From: Sulfurospirillum deleyianum DSM 6946
GTDB lineage: Bacteria > Campylobacterota > Campylobacteria > Campylobacterales > Sulfurospirillaceae
Reading direction: 5' to 3'
Length of the DNA stretch: 64,000 nucleotides
Assembly: GCF_000024885.1 (NCBI RefSeq)
Contig: NC_013512.1
Coordinates: forward strand, 496,001 to 560,000
The translations under genes were made by a program, and so were the position numbers. The notes under the pieces were generated by a model. The model worked only from the letters and a program-made list of their open reading frames with translations, had not been told where the DNA came from and searched no databases. Shown piece by piece: positions 19,399 through 28,698 of this stretch. Every line of letters begins with the position of its first letter. The stretch's first letter is position 1.

Positions 19399-20784
19399 AT
19401 GCAAAATTTTATCAATGAAGAGAGAATTGAGCCAAGAAAGCGCTCAACCAGTGATAGGGTCAGAGATTTTAAAGAGATTTATGAAGTGATGGGTCGAGAA
19501 GACGCTAGAGAACAGGCGGATCGTTGTGTGCAGTGTGGCGACCCTTTTTGCCATAGTAAATGTCCTTTGCATAACTACATTCCTTTTTGGCTCAAAGCAA
19601 CCAGTGGGATGAAGAAAGAGTTGGCGTTTAATCTTTCCAATGAAACCAACCCTTTTCCTGAAATTACAGGGCGTATTTGTCCGCAAGATCGCCTTTGCGA
19701 GGGAGATTGTACGCTCAATGATGGGTATGGTGCAATTACGATTGGGGCGATTGAGACATTTATCTCAGAAGATGGTTTCAAGCGAGGATTAAAACCATCT
19801 TTCCCTGGGATTACGACCAAGAAAAAAGTAGCGGTAATTGGTGCGGGACCTGCAGGATTGGCGTGTGCAACCTACTTACTTCGTGCGGGTATTGCGGTCA
19901 GTTTATACGATAAGCAAAACCGAGCGGGCGGACTTTTAACCTATGGTATTCCTGGTTTTAAACTCGATAAAGAGGTGGTAGCACGTCGTGTCAAGTGGCT
20001 TGAAGAAGCGGGTCTTTCTTTACATGTAAACACACACGTAGGCAGTAAAGAGCTGAGTTTTGATGAGGTGGCACACAGTCATGATGCTATCTTTTTAGGC
20101 ATTGGTGCGGAGAGTCCACGCAAAGCGAATATCGCCAATGAAAACGCTGAGGGTGTCTTTCTTGCCATTAACTTTTTACGTTCCATTCAAAAAAAGCTTT
20201 TCAATGAAGCCTACGATAAAAAGTTTGAAGTTAAGGGTAAAAATGTTGTGGTCATCGGTGGTGGCGATACGGCGATGGATTGTCTTAGAACCTCCATTCG
20301 TGAGGGGGCTAAGAGTGTGACTTGTTTGTATCGAAGAGATAAATACAATATGCCAGGCAGTAAAAAAGAGTTTAAAAATGCCATTGAAGAGGGTGCGGAG
20401 TTTGTTTACAACGTGACACCTAAAGAGATTTTGGTTAATTCTGATGGCGCTGTGGTGGGTATTGATATGCATAAAACGATTTTGGGCGCTAAAGATGCGA
20501 GTTGCCGTCAGTGCGTGGAAATTGTCAAAGGTGGCGATTTTAGAGTGGATGCGGATGTGATTATTTTTGCTTTAGGTTTTAGTCCTTCTGTTCCGACTTT
20601 TTTAGCTGAAAATGGCATTGAGGTGAATAAATCAGGGTGCATTGTCGTCAATCATGAGTATCAAACGACCAAATCAGGGGTTTATGCGGGTGGAGATTGT
20701 AAGCGAGGTTCTGATCTTGTTGTCACCGCAGCCAAAGAGGGCAAAGAAGCAGCGATGCACATCATCAAGAAACTGCTCGGCTAA
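19399..20784 (+). CDS. gltD: Glutamate synthase small subunit
   Basis: About 461 residues from ATG 19399, one base after the gltB stop, with AAGGAG upstream. It feeds NAD(P)H electrons to GltB through FAD and two 4Fe-4S clusters. The ligand Cys are in CVQCGDPFCHSKCPL and GRICPQDRLCEGDC near the N terminus. The FAD dinucleotide motif GAGPAGLACA and the NAD(P) motif GGGDTAMDC follow. A TTACATGTAA copy at 20020 encodes Leu-His-Val. The next gene starts on the last base of the stop. Confidence 0.95.
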   Translation: MQNFINEERIEPRKRSTSDRVRDFKEIYEVMGREDAREQADRCVQCGDPFCHSKCPLHNYIPFWLKATSGMKKELAFNLSNETNPFPEITGRICPQDRLCEGDCTLNDGYGAITIGAIETFISEDGFKRGLKPSFPGITTKKKVAVIGAGPAGLACATYLLRAGIAVSLYDKQNRAGGLLTYGIPGFKLDKEVVARRVKWLEEAGLSLHVNTHVGSKELSFDEVAHSHDAIFLGIGAESPRKANIANENAEGVFLAINFLRSIQKKLFNEAYDKKFEVKGKNVVVIGGGDTAMDCLRTSIREGAKSVTCLYRRDKYNMPGSKKEFKNAIEEGAEFVYNVTPKEILVNSDGAVVGIDMHKTILGAKDASCRQCVEIVKGGDFRVDADVIIFALGFSPSVPTFLAENGIEVNKSGCIVVNHEYQTTKSGVYAGGDCKRGSDLVVTAAKEGKEAAMHIIKKLLG

Positions 20785-21509
20785 TGCGTTTTATTGAGGC
20801 GGTTTTACGTGCGAATGAAGAGCTTTATACCCTTTTACATGTAAAGGGTTTGCAGACTACGCATCATCAAGCATTTGAAGTGGGTGCGGGAGGGGATAGA
20901 AGTGCGGGGATTGATTTAGAAGCAGAGAAGATTTTTATTAAACATCTTCTGCCTTTTGGAGAGATTTTATCAGAAGAGAGTGGGGTCATTGAAAACCCCG
21001 CTACTTCCGCTCGCATTGTACTGGATCCCATTGATGGAAGTGACAATCTGCTCTCTCATTTACCCTATTATGGAACTTCTGTGGCCTATTTTGAAGCAGG
21101 AAAATGTACCCAAGCGGTCATTGTAAATTTAGCCAATGGGGATGTTTTTATCAAGGATGAACAGGGGTTAAGGCAAGGTAAAATTGGCTCAGATACCTTT
21201 TTATATGTAAGAAAAAATAGCTTTTCAAAAGTGGGTATTTTTGAGCGTTCGTACGCTTCAAATTGTGTGCATCAGAAACTTTTTGATGCCAAGATAAAAT
21301 ACCGCTCTCCTGGTGCCTTTGCCCTCTCTTTAGCCTACGCCCACGACGTTGATTTTGTCCTTTATGTTGGCAAAATGCGCTCTTATGATATTGAAGCGGG
21401 TCTTTTTATGTGTGCGGATTTAGAGACCTTCTGTGAGGGTGAGATTTTCCTCGTAAGTAAAGATAAGGAAATTTTCGATAAAATGATAGGCTTATTTAAA
21501 AGCGATTAG
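20784..21509 (+). CDS. Inositol monophosphatase family protein
   Basis: A 241-residue sugar-phosphatase of the IMPase/FBPase fold. LSEESG (metal site 1) and VLDPIDGSDNLL (the DPIDGT-type metal motif, about residues 79-90) are present. The C-terminal DIEAG resembles the WDxAAG motif. The substrate cannot be read from sequence; fructose-1,6-bisphosphate or inositol phosphate are possible. It overlaps the gltD stop (TAATG) and lies next to accD, an order also seen in Campylobacter. Confidence 0.85.
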   Translation: MRFIEAVLRANEELYTLLHVKGLQTTHHQAFEVGAGGDRSAGIDLEAEKIFIKHLLPFGEILSEESGVIENPATSARIVLDPIDGSDNLLSHLPYYGTSVAYFEAGKCTQAVIVNLANGDVFIKDEQGLRQGKIGSDTFLYVRKNSFSKVGIFERSYASNCVHQKLFDAKIKYRSPGAFALSLAYAHDVDFVLYVGKMRSYDIEAGLFMCADLETFCEGEIFLVSKDKEIFDKMIGLFKSD

Positions 21510-21530
21510 CTTTACACGAGGATAAAACCT

Positions 21531-22409
21531 ATGCGATTTGCAGAAATTTTCAGCAGCATCCGAAAAATGCAATCTACTCCAAGCGAAGCCCCAAGCCATT
21601 GGGTGAAGTGTGGTGCCTGCCAATCTTTGATGTATTATAAAGAAGTTGAACAGTGTTTAAATGTCTGCCCAAAGTGTGGTTTTCATATGCGTATCTCTGC
21701 CAAACAACGTATCGAACAGCTCTGTGATGAAGGAAGTTTTGTTGAGTTTGATACGAAATTAGCTCCTATAGATCCCCTCAAATTTGTAGATAAAAAATCG
21801 TATAAAAAACGGATTGAAGAGGCGCAAGAGAAGACAGGAAAAAACTCTTCTGTTGTATGTGGTTCATGTAAAATCAATGGTGTGAGCGTTCAGCTTGTTG
21901 TGTTTGATTTTGCGTTTATGGGCGGAAGTTTAGGTTCTGTTGAGGGCGAAAAAATTGTACGAGCGATTCATCGTGCGATTGCCAATAAAGAGGGCTTAAT
22001 TATTATCAGTGCCAGTGGTGGTGCTCGTATGCAAGAGAGTACCTTCTCTTTGCTTCAAATGTCTAAAACATCTGCCGCACTCACGAAACTTGCTGATGCA
22101 AAACTCCCCTACATCTCTGTTTTAACCGACCCAACGATGGGTGGGGTTAGTGCCTCTTTTGCCTTTTTAGGTGATATTATTATGGCTGAACCGGGTGCTT
22201 TAGTGGGTTTTGCGGGTCAGAGAGTCATTAAACAAACGATTGGTGCCGATCTACCAGAAGGCTTCCAGAAAGCTGAATTTTTGTTGGAACATGGCTTAAT
22301 TGATATGATTGTTAAACGCAGTGATATGAAAAAGGTTCTCTCAGACTTGTTGACACTTTTGGGTGAGTCGTGTCATAAAGAGGCTTTTGAGTTAAAACTC
22401 AAAGCATGA
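21531..22409 (+). CDS. accD: Acetyl-CoA carboxylase carboxyltransferase beta
   Basis: A 292-residue subunit that, with AccA, moves the carboxyl group from biotin to acetyl-CoA. The N-terminal Cys4 zinc ribbon is clear (CGACQ near residue 28, CPKCGF near 48). The crotonase-like core has DFAFMGGSLGSVEGEK and SASGGARMQES. Standard length. Its last 4 bp overlap the rlmH start (ATGA). Confidence 0.96.
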   Translation: MRFAEIFSSIRKMQSTPSEAPSHWVKCGACQSLMYYKEVEQCLNVCPKCGFHMRISAKQRIEQLCDEGSFVEFDTKLAPIDPLKFVDKKSYKKRIEEAQEKTGKNSSVVCGSCKINGVSVQLVVFDFAFMGGSLGSVEGEKIVRAIHRAIANKEGLIIISASGGARMQESTFSLLQMSKTSAALTKLADAKLPYISVLTDPTMGGVSASFAFLGDIIMAEPGALVGFAGQRVIKQTIGADLPEGFQKAEFLLEHGLIDMIVKRSDMKKVLSDLLTLLGESCHKEAFELKLKA

Positions 22410-22861
22410 ATATCACCCTCTTTACGATAGAAAAAAGCAGCGATAAAGCCTTAGACGGCATTGCTGGTGAATACACTAAAATGATTTCTCGCTTCGCTAA
22501 AATAGAAGCGATAACGCTCTTTAATAAACAAATTGCAGCCGCACAGATGGTGGGTGCAAAAGAGGCTAGAACTTCTTACACTAAAGCGTATGAACCCCAT
22601 TTAAAAGGGTACAATGTCGCTTTAGATGTTCAAGGAGAAGAGCTAAACAGTGAACAGTTTAGTACGCTTTTTGATTATGATGTGAATATTAATTTTTTCA
22701 TTGGAGGTGCTTTTGGCTTTGAAGAGGCTTTTTTAGGTAAAACTCAAAAGATTATAAGTTTAAGTAGATTAACATATGCGCACAAAATCGCAAAGGTGGT
22801 TTTATTTGAACAGATTTATCGGGGATTGTGCATAAAAAATAACCATCCCTATCACAAATAG
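22406..22861 (+). CDS. rlmH: 23S rRNA pseudouridine1915 N3-methyltransferase
   Basis: A 151-residue SPOUT methyltransferase. The knot region holds FFIGGAFGFEEAF, then ISLSRLTYAHKIAKVVLFEQIYRGLCI and the terminal PYHK, all diagnostic of RlmH, which methylates pseudouridine 1915 of 23S rRNA. Start overlaps accD by 4 bp, so translation is probably coupled. Confidence 0.94.
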   Translation: MNITLFTIEKSSDKALDGIAGEYTKMISRFAKIEAITLFNKQIAAAQMVGAKEARTSYTKAYEPHLKGYNVALDVQGEELNSEQFSTLFDYDVNINFFIGGAFGFEEAFLGKTQKIISLSRLTYAHKIAKVVLFEQIYRGLCIKNNHPYHK

Positions 22862-22866
22862 TTATC

Positions 22867-22872
22867 TATAAT
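22867..22872 (+). promoter_or_regulatory. Candidate -10 box of dksA
   Basis: TATAAT at 22867-22872, just after the rlmH stop and 30 bp before the dksA ATG, would give a leader of about 24 nt. No good -35 is seen. Confidence 0.5.
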
Positions 22873-22902
22873 GGTTTCAATTTTTCGTAAAGGAAACAGA
22901 GA

Positions 22903-23262
22903 ATGAGAGAGCACGAGCTAAAGCATTTTGAGGATATTCTAAAAGAAAGAAAAACTCAAATTAAGAAAAATATTGAAGATTCGATGCGAGAAATCGAAGA
23001 TTTAAAAGACAGTGAAGTTGGGGATGAGGCAGATCATGCTTCCGTGAGTACGGATCGTATGATTGAACAGGCGATTAGTACACAACAAACCAAAGAGCTT
23101 AATGAGATAGAGTTTGCTTTAAATAAAATTCGCAATGGCTCGTATGGGATGTGCGAAATGTGTGAGGAAGATATTGGGTTTCAACGCCTTAAAGTAAAAC
23201 CTCATGCGAGATATTGTATTGTGTGTCGAGAGATTATTGAGAAATCGGCAAAAACTAAGTAA
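22903..23262 (+). CDS. dksA: DksA/TraR-family zinc finger protein
   Basis: This 119-residue protein binds the RNA polymerase secondary channel and tunes transcription with ppGpp. Two long N-terminal helices (residues 5-75) form the coiled coil with acidic tip residues (DSEVGDEADHAS). The C4 zinc finger uses CEMC and CIVC (residues about 84-111). AAAGGAAA precedes the ATG. It has its own candidate promoter. Confidence 0.93.
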   Translation: MREHELKHFEDILKERKTQIKKNIEDSMREIEDLKDSEVGDEADHASVSTDRMIEQAISTQQTKELNEIEFALNKIRNGSYGMCEMCEEDIGFQRLKVKPHARYCIVCREIIEKSAKTK

Positions 23263-23283
23263 GAGAACGCAGGGGAGAAACAC

Positions 23284-24294
23284 ATGGGAATTAAACGTTA
23301 TTTTTTAGTATCACTGATTTATATGTTGGCTATCGGACTTTATGTTTATAGTTTTAATGGAGAGAGTTATACCTTAGAATTTTTTGGTTTATCGATGACT
23401 CTCCCAGTGGCATTTTGGATCGTTTTCCCTGTGTTGTTTTTGTGTATTGCTTCTGTGGGACATTTGGTATTTTATAACTTCAAAGATTTTTTATACAAAC
23501 GTGCGTGGAAAAAAGATAGCGAAGTGTTTCATGAAGAGGCAAAAAATCGTATCTTAGGAGAGAATTTAAATGCCTCTTATAAAACGGATGGATTTAAATT
23601 TGCGGGTAAAATGCTTCAAGCCATGAAGTTTGATCCTTCTATTCCCTCTTCGTTTATTGAAGAAGACATTGCGGCGGCTTCTGCGGTTGCAATTAGCATT
23701 GCCAATGGAAACTATGAAGATTTAAAAAAGTATAAACTTTCAAAAGAGAATCCTTTGGTGATTCAAAACAGTATGAATCGTCTTAAAGTTGAGCCAAAAT
23801 ATGCGTTTGAAGTTTTGAAAAATTGTAAAGAGCTTGAGGGAGATTTGTGTAAAAAAGCGTATGAAACGCTTTTAGGGTTTGCCAGTTTCAATGAAATTAA
23901 GCGTTACAACTTTCCTATTGAGAAGGAAGCATTTGCGTGTATGATGGAGCGTTATTTAAATTCTGATGATAGCTTTGAAATGGATATTAAATCCATTGAG
24001 GAGATTTTAGAGCAACTCAACGCTGATCGAATGGATTATGTTGAACTGGCACGTAAAATTAAAGTGAAATTTTCACCTGATTCTTTGATTGCACTTTTTG
24101 AAAAGCTTTACAATTCAAAAGGGAGTGTGGCTGCGGATGCGTATTTGTATGTTCTGTATGATTTACAGATGATTGATAAAATTCGTGAGATTTTACTCAA
24201 TTCTGACCCTGAGGAGTTTGTCAAGTTTAGAACACTTCTTTTCTTAAGAGATAATGGTAAAAGTATTAACATCGACACCTTCTTAAATATATGA
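23284..24294 (+). CDS. Conserved epsilonproteobacterial membrane protein
   Basis: A 336-residue protein of unknown function. Two membrane helices lie at residues 5-24 and about 38-62. A soluble, mainly helical domain of about 260 residues follows and is probably cytoplasmic. No catalytic motif is evident. A gene of this kind sits between dksA and dus in Campylobacter too, so it belongs to the conserved neighbourhood. The stop overlaps the dus start by 4 bp (ATGA). Confidence 0.8.
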   Translation: MGIKRYFLVSLIYMLAIGLYVYSFNGESYTLEFFGLSMTLPVAFWIVFPVLFLCIASVGHLVFYNFKDFLYKRAWKKDSEVFHEEAKNRILGENLNASYKTDGFKFAGKMLQAMKFDPSIPSSFIEEDIAAASAVAISIANGNYEDLKKYKLSKENPLVIQNSMNRLKVEPKYAFEVLKNCKELEGDLCKKAYETLLGFASFNEIKRYNFPIEKEAFACMMERYLNSDDSFEMDIKSIEEILEQLNADRMDYVELARKIKVKFSPDSLIALFEKLYNSKGSVAADAYLYVLYDLQMIDKIREILLNSDPEEFVKFRTLLFLRDNGKSINIDTFLNI

Positions 24295-25229
24295 TAGATA
24301 CGATAGATTTTGAGCAGGGTATTTTAGCCCTTGCTCCGCTTGCTGGTTTTACAGATCTTCCTTTTCGTTCTGTGGTTAAAAAATTTGGTGCAGATGTGAC
24401 ATTTTCAGAGATGATTAGTGCTAATGCCCTACGTTTCAAATCAGAAAAAACATTTAAAATGCTCACAAAATCTCCTTTAGAAATTCCTTATATTGTACAA
24501 ATAGTCGGTTCTGATTTAACGTCTATCAAAGAAGCGGTCTTGATTTTAAATGACATGGAGGGCATTGCGGGTATTGATTTGAATTGTGGGTGTCCTGTTC
24601 CTAAAATGGTCGCACAAGAAGCAGGCTCATCGCTCTTGCTCAATTTAGATCATATGCAACGAGTGATTGAAACTATTAAGACCTATTCTAATAAGCGTTA
24701 CACGAGTGCAAAAGTACGCTTGGGGTTTAATACGAAGATTCCAGAGTTGATTGCCAAAGCGTGTGAAAATGCGGGTGCAGATTTTATGAGTATGCATGGG
24801 CGAACACGTTCAGGTGCGTATAAAGCGGAAGTGGATTATCAAGCGATTGCAGAGGCACGTGCGGCAGTGAAAATTCCTGTGATTGCGAATGGGGATATTA
24901 CGAGTCTTGAAAAAGCTTTACATGTAATGAGTGTGACAGGGTGTAAAAACCTCATGATTGGTAGAGGAGCGTTAGGTAATCCGTGGATTTTTTATCAGCT
25001 TAAAAATGGATTGCATCATGTTGAAAAAACGAAGATTTTAGAAATTGTTTTAGAACATTATGATGCAATGGTTGAGTTTTATGGCGAAAAAGGTGTTTCG
25101 ATTTTTCGTAAGCATTTACATACCTATTCAAAAGGCTTTCGTGAAGCTTCTGAGTTCCGAGATAAAATCAATCGTATTGAAGATAAGGTGTTAATGCGTG
25201 AGGCGATTGCGCATTTTTTTGCTCAATAA
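24291..25229 (+). CDS. dusB: tRNA-dihydrouridine synthase (DusB-like)
   Basis: A 312-residue flavoenzyme that reduces uridines in the tRNA D-loop. LAPLAGFTDLPFR holds the FMN site, IDLNCGCPVPKM the catalytic Cys (about residue 100), and MHGRTRSG and IGRGALGNPWIF the phosphate-binding loops. A palindrome copy at 24918 encodes Leu-His-Val. The 3' end overlaps the convergent gene by 7 bp. Confidence 0.93.
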   Translation: MIDTIDFEQGILALAPLAGFTDLPFRSVVKKFGADVTFSEMISANALRFKSEKTFKMLTKSPLEIPYIVQIVGSDLTSIKEAVLILNDMEGIAGIDLNCGCPVPKMVAQEAGSSLLLNLDHMQRVIETIKTYSNKRYTSAKVRLGFNTKIPELIAKACENAGADFMSMHGRTRSGAYKAEVDYQAIAEARAAVKIPVIANGDITSLEKALHVMSVTGCKNLMIGRGALGNPWIFYQLKNGLHHVEKTKILEIVLEHYDAMVEFYGEKGVSIFRKHLHTYSKGFREASEFRDKINRIEDKVLMREAIAHFFAQ

Positions 25230-25576
25230 CCGTCGTTAAACCCTTGTGCTTTGTGTTTCTCTTTTTTATAACTTCCCCTGTATTTCTCTTTCTCTAGCAA
25301 ATTCGCCTCTTTTAAGAGTTTTCTATGAATCTCTTGAGGGTCACTATCTTCGCTTAGAATGCTTTGGGCTACAAGATTGGCATAGTTTTGTAGCCCATTG
25401 GTATAGGTAGAATCTAAATGAATCGGTTCAACTTTTTGAAGTGTTTTTAAGCTCTTCTCAACACGTTTGACAAAAAGGGCATAGTCAAAATTTTCATTTT
25501 TTAAGGCACTGATACAGCTTCCTAAAAAACGCTCCAATGCACGGATATATTTGACTCTCGCTTCTTTGTCTTTCAT
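25223..25576 (-). CDS. Hypothetical protein
   Basis: A 117-residue, highly charged and mainly helical protein with no signal peptide, membrane segment or motif I recognise. The C-terminal 25 residues are Lys/Glu-rich. It overlaps the AEC transporter gene by 4 bp, so it is probably translated as the last gene of the fliN-fliO-transporter operon. Confidence 0.7.
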   Translation of the reverse strand: MKDKEARVKYIRALERFLGSCISALKNENFDYALFVKRVEKSLKTLQKVEPIHLDSTYTNGLQNYANLVAQSILSEDSDPQEIHRKLLKEANLLEKEKYRGSYKKEKHKAQGFNDGY

Positions 25577-26502
25577 GGTAAACTCACAATATGAAGGTAA
25601 TGGAGCAAGTTGCTCACTAAAATAAAAAAAGGAATAAAAATCAATGAGGTAAAAAAGACCATGGCTGTTACATCCAAAGGTTTACACTCATAGAGTGCTG
25701 CTAGATTGACATTGGTTACGGCTAAGGGAACGATAAGCTCGATAAAAATAAGGGTTGCTAGCATCGGCTCTAGTTCTAGCATGCTATAAAGAATCCATCC
25801 TGCAATGAGTGGTGTTATGATAAATTTAATGATACTCACATGGAACAGTAGTTTATAGTTAATGCTACGCAGTTTAATGTTATAAAGGTACATCCCAAAA
25901 ATGACTAATTGAATGACCATCGTACAATAAGCACCCATTTGCAAAGGTGTTTGCATCGCAGGATGGAGTTTTATATCAAAAATATTCATGAGTACAGCCA
26001 ACGTGGCAAACCAAATGACGGGAAGTTTCACAATGTTGAGTAGGGATTGTTTAATACTACAATTTCCCCTTGAATAGAAAAAGACACCCAACGTATAGAC
26101 GACAAAAACATTGGTTAAATTAATCATACTCATATAAATGATAGAGGCTTCGCCAAAGAGTGCCATCCCTAAAGGAATCCCAAGGTTGCCTGTATTGCCA
26201 AGGACAACACAAATGGTAATGATGGATTTTTCTTTGATATCTTCTTTAAAAAAAAGACGACCAATGACGCCACTAATAAGAATACAGATAAAAGAGATCA
26301 CAAGATACCAAAAAGGCGCTTCAAGCAGTTCCACCTGAATGGGTTTTGTGGAGAGTCCCCAAAAAGAGAGCATGGGTTGTAAAAAGTAGATGGACATCAA
26401 GATCATGCCTTTTTCGTTCATCTGCTCTTTGAGCATCTTTTTTGCCATAAATCCCAAAAGGATGAAGGCGTAGATGGATAAAATGGAAATCGCAATGGTC
26501 AT
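25573..26502 (-). CDS. AEC (auxin efflux carrier) family transporter
   Basis: A 309-residue inner-membrane protein with about ten hydrophobic helices in two halves, as in the AEC/BART family. NTGNLGIPLGMALFG in helix 4 is the family signature. Bacterial members move malate, other organic acids or unknown substrates; the substrate here is not readable. It lies 6 bp after fliO and overlaps the hypothetical gene downstream. Confidence 0.87.
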   Translation of the reverse strand: MTIAISILSIYAFILLGFMAKKMLKEQMNEKGMILMSIYFLQPMLSFWGLSTKPIQVELLEAPFWYLVISFICILISGVIGRLFFKEDIKEKSIITICVVLGNTGNLGIPLGMALFGEASIIYMSMINLTNVFVVYTLGVFFYSRGNCSIKQSLLNIVKLPVIWFATLAVLMNIFDIKLHPAMQTPLQMGAYCTMVIQLVIFGMYLYNIKLRSINYKLLFHVSIIKFIITPLIAGWILYSMLELEPMLATLIFIELIVPLAVTNVNLAALYECKPLDVTAMVFFTSLIFIPFFILVSNLLHYLHIVSLP

Positions 26503-26508
26503 GCGTGG

Positions 26509-27381
26509 TTAATGCGTATCATCATAGGGAGCGTAATCAGCAGAAGCTTTGTCCTTATAACTGTTTTGTTGTTTGCTTGTGTCTTGCAATTTAAGATACT
26601 CATCCAAGCGGCGGCGATTTTCCTCAAAAACTTTTTCGAAGTCATTGTCATCTTTCACTTCACCGTTTTGGAACTTTTCGAGTAAAAGATTTGAACTTCC
26701 TGTCATAACAAGGTATTTGATGGAACCGTACTCAAAGAGCACAATGCTGTTTTGGTTGTCAATTATTTTTTTATGCAAAAGGGTGACTTCATGCCCAGAA
26801 TTAGTAGTTTTAGGGCTAAAAAGCCATGATGAACGTGATGGCATTGGTTTGTTGGTGGTTTGAAATGCCATACGGCGTTTTATCCAGAGCATCAGCGCAA
26901 TTAAAATCAGTAAAATAGCAATCACAATAATATAGCGGGTATCTACAAGCTCAAAGCTTGAAGGGGCAGACGTGCTAGAAGATGGTGTTTGTAGCGCTGT
27001 ATTTTGTGAGGCAGAGGATGCTTGTAGGATGCTACTACGAATACGAAGTCCAAATCCATCTACCGTTTTAGAAGCGACGACACTGATATTTTTGTTGCTT
27101 TTAAGAATAATTTGAAGGGTATTGTTTTTTTCAGGAAGGATGGTTAATTCTTGAATGATTTCAGAGTTAATACTCTTTTCAATCATCTTATCGTATCCCA
27201 AATCGTTAATGGTCAAGATAATAGCATTGGTCTCATTTTTTTGAGTAATACTTCCCTCGTGCGGTGCATCAAAGGAGAGCATTACATCGACTCTATCTGT
27301 TCTTTCATAAACATTGTAGGTTAATAAATTTGCAGCATTGACCCACGCGCATAAGGTGATAATGGCAAGAAAAATTTTCAT
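26509..27381 (-). CDS. fliO: Flagellar biosynthesis protein FliO (probable)
   Basis: A 290-residue protein with a signal-like N terminus (residues 1-16), a periplasmic beta-rich domain resembling AMIN domains (about 18-115), a membrane helix at about 150-166 followed by KRR, and a cytoplasmic FliO-like domain (EVTLLHKKIIDNQNSIVLFEYG, then YLVMTGSSNLLLEKF). The Campylobacter gene after fliN was found to be FliO, and this one overlaps fliN by 4 bp. FliO supports assembly of the FliPQR export gate. The periplasmic domain is larger than in enteric FliO. Confidence 0.78.
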   Translation of the reverse strand: MKIFLAIITLCAWVNAANLLTYNVYERTDRVDVMLSFDAPHEGSITQKNETNAIILTINDLGYDKMIEKSINSEIIQELTILPEKNNTLQIILKSNKNISVVASKTVDGFGLRIRSSILQASSASQNTALQTPSSSTSAPSSFELVDTRYIIVIAILLILIALMLWIKRRMAFQTTNKPMPSRSSWLFSPKTTNSGHEVTLLHKKIIDNQNSIVLFEYGSIKYLVMTGSSNLLLEKFQNGEVKDDNDFEKVFEENRRRLDEYLKLQDTSKQQNSYKDKASADYAPYDDTH

Positions 27382-27689
27382 CGATTCTCTTTTTTAAAGT
27401 ATTGAATAACCGTTTTGGAGTCTAAAATTTCATTGATACGAATGGCAAGGTTTTTTTCATACACCATGACTTCGCCTTTACCAAAAATTTTATTGTTGAT
27501 GTAAAGCTCAACACTCTCTCCCGCAGGTTTTTCAAGGTCAATGACAGAACCTTTTTCCAGTTTTAAAAGACGCTGAATTGTAAGGGTTGTTGTTCCAAGT
27601 TCTGCAACAAAATCGACACTAATATCCAGTAAATTTTCAAATCCTGAAAGAAGTTTACGTTCAACATACTCTTGATCGGCTGCGTCCAA
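27378..27689 (-). CDS. fliN: Flagellar motor switch protein FliN
   Basis: A 103-residue SpoA-domain protein of the flagellar C-ring. LLDISVDFVAELGTTTLTIQRLLKLEKGSVIDL and VELYINNKIFGKGEVMVYEKNLAIRI cover the whole SpoA fold. It takes part in export and rotation switching. First gene of the minus-strand operon with fliO, which it overlaps by 4 bp. Confidence 0.92.
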   Translation of the reverse strand: MDAADQEYVERKLLSGFENLLDISVDFVAELGTTTLTIQRLLKLEKGSVIDLEKPAGESVELYINNKIFGKGEVMVYEKNLAIRINEILDSKTVIQYFKKENR

Positions 27690-27800
27690 TGGTTTTCCTT
27701 TGTCATGATGAGATTTTTTACTTAAGCAAAAACTCTTCCAAAACCTTTATAAATACGTTTTATTATAGTTTATTTAGGTTAAATTGTTGATTAACCTTTT

Positions 27801-27810
27801 TTACATGTAA
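27801..27810. repeat. TTACATGTAA palindrome
   Basis: Lies in the gap between fliN and xth, 3 bp after the xth stop on the minus strand. Confidence 0.85.
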
Positions 27811-27813
27811 GGA

Positions 27814-28578
27814 TTAAAGCGTTATTTCAATACCCACAGGACAATGGTCTGAGCCTTGAATATGCGGTAAAATAAAGGCGTCTTTGAGATTTTTTTGAAG
27901 CTCTTTGGAGATAAAAAAGTAGTCAATTCTCCATCCCACATTTCGCTCCCTTGCCCCTGAGCGATACGACCACCACGAGTAGGCGTCTTTAACATTCCCA
28001 TGCACTTCTCTAAACGTGTCAAGGTAGCCTTTTGCTAAAAGTGTGTCGATCCACGCTCTCTCAATGGGCAAAAAGCCAGAGATATCTTCGTTGGCTTTGG
28101 GATTGGCAAGGTCGATTTCTCGGTGTGCTGTATTGACATCGCCACAGATAATAATTCCTTTGCCCATTGTGCGTAGGGCTTCGGTGTGGGCTAAAAAGTC
28201 GCTGTAAAACTGCATTTTATGACGTAAACGCTCTTCACTTTGTTGTCCATTGGGAAAATAGACATTGAACAAAACAACATCACCGAAGTGGTGTTCTAAG
28301 ATGCGCCCCTCTTTGGTATGGTCGATGTGCCATGCGGTATTGGTTGTATCAAACAGACGTGTTGAAAAGCTCATCGTGCCAGAGTAGCCTTTTTTCGTAG
28401 CCGAATTGATATGTTTACATGTAAAAGGGTGTGTGAAAAGAGGTTCAGGAATTTGGTGCGCTTCAGCTTTGATCTCTTGCAAACATAAAACATCGGGTTT
28501 TTCCTCATCGACCCAGCTAAAAGCATTTTTATTTGCGACGGCTCGAATGCCATTGACATTCCACGAAATCAGTTTCAT
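27814..28578 (-). CDS. xth: Exodeoxyribonuclease III
   Basis: A 254-residue AP endonuclease/3'-5' exonuclease for base excision repair. WNVNGIRA, LQEIKA (metal Glu), FNVYFPNG, GDVNTAHREIDL and the final SDHCPVGIEI (catalytic His) are present. AAAGGAG precedes the ATG on the minus strand. A 7-bp inverted repeat (28592-28598/28606-28612) lies in its 5' region. A palindrome copy at 28415 encodes Thr-Cys-Lys. Confidence 0.96.
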   Translation of the reverse strand: MKLISWNVNGIRAVANKNAFSWVDEEKPDVLCLQEIKAEAHQIPEPLFTHPFTCKHINSATKKGYSGTMSFSTRLFDTTNTAWHIDHTKEGRILEHHFGDVVLFNVYFPNGQQSEERLRHKMQFYSDFLAHTEALRTMGKGIIICGDVNTAHREIDLANPKANEDISGFLPIERAWIDTLLAKGYLDTFREVHGNVKDAYSWWSYRSGARERNVGWRIDYFFISKELQKNLKDAFILPHIQGSDHCPVGIEITL

Positions 28579-28638
28579 AAAACTCCTTTAAATGATAGAA
28601 AAATCCTATCATAGGGTTCTTGAAAGGGCACTTTGTTT

Positions 28639-28648
28639 TTACATGTAA
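28639..28648. repeat. TTACATGTAA palindrome
   Basis: Lies between the xth start and the oxidase terminator hairpin. Confidence 0.85.
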
Positions 28649-28664
28649 GAAGAAAAAGAGGAGA

Positions 28665-28692
28665 GTGTACCAAGCCTAAAGCATTGGTACAC
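28665..28692 (-). terminator. Terminator of the bd-type oxidase operon
   Basis: GTGTACCAA and TTGGTACAC form a perfect 9-bp stem around a 10-nt loop. Read on the minus strand it is followed by TCTCCTCTTTTT. It sits 6 bp after the oxidase stop. On the plus strand a T7 run also follows, so it may work both ways. Confidence 0.7.
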
Positions 28693-28698
28693 CTTTTT

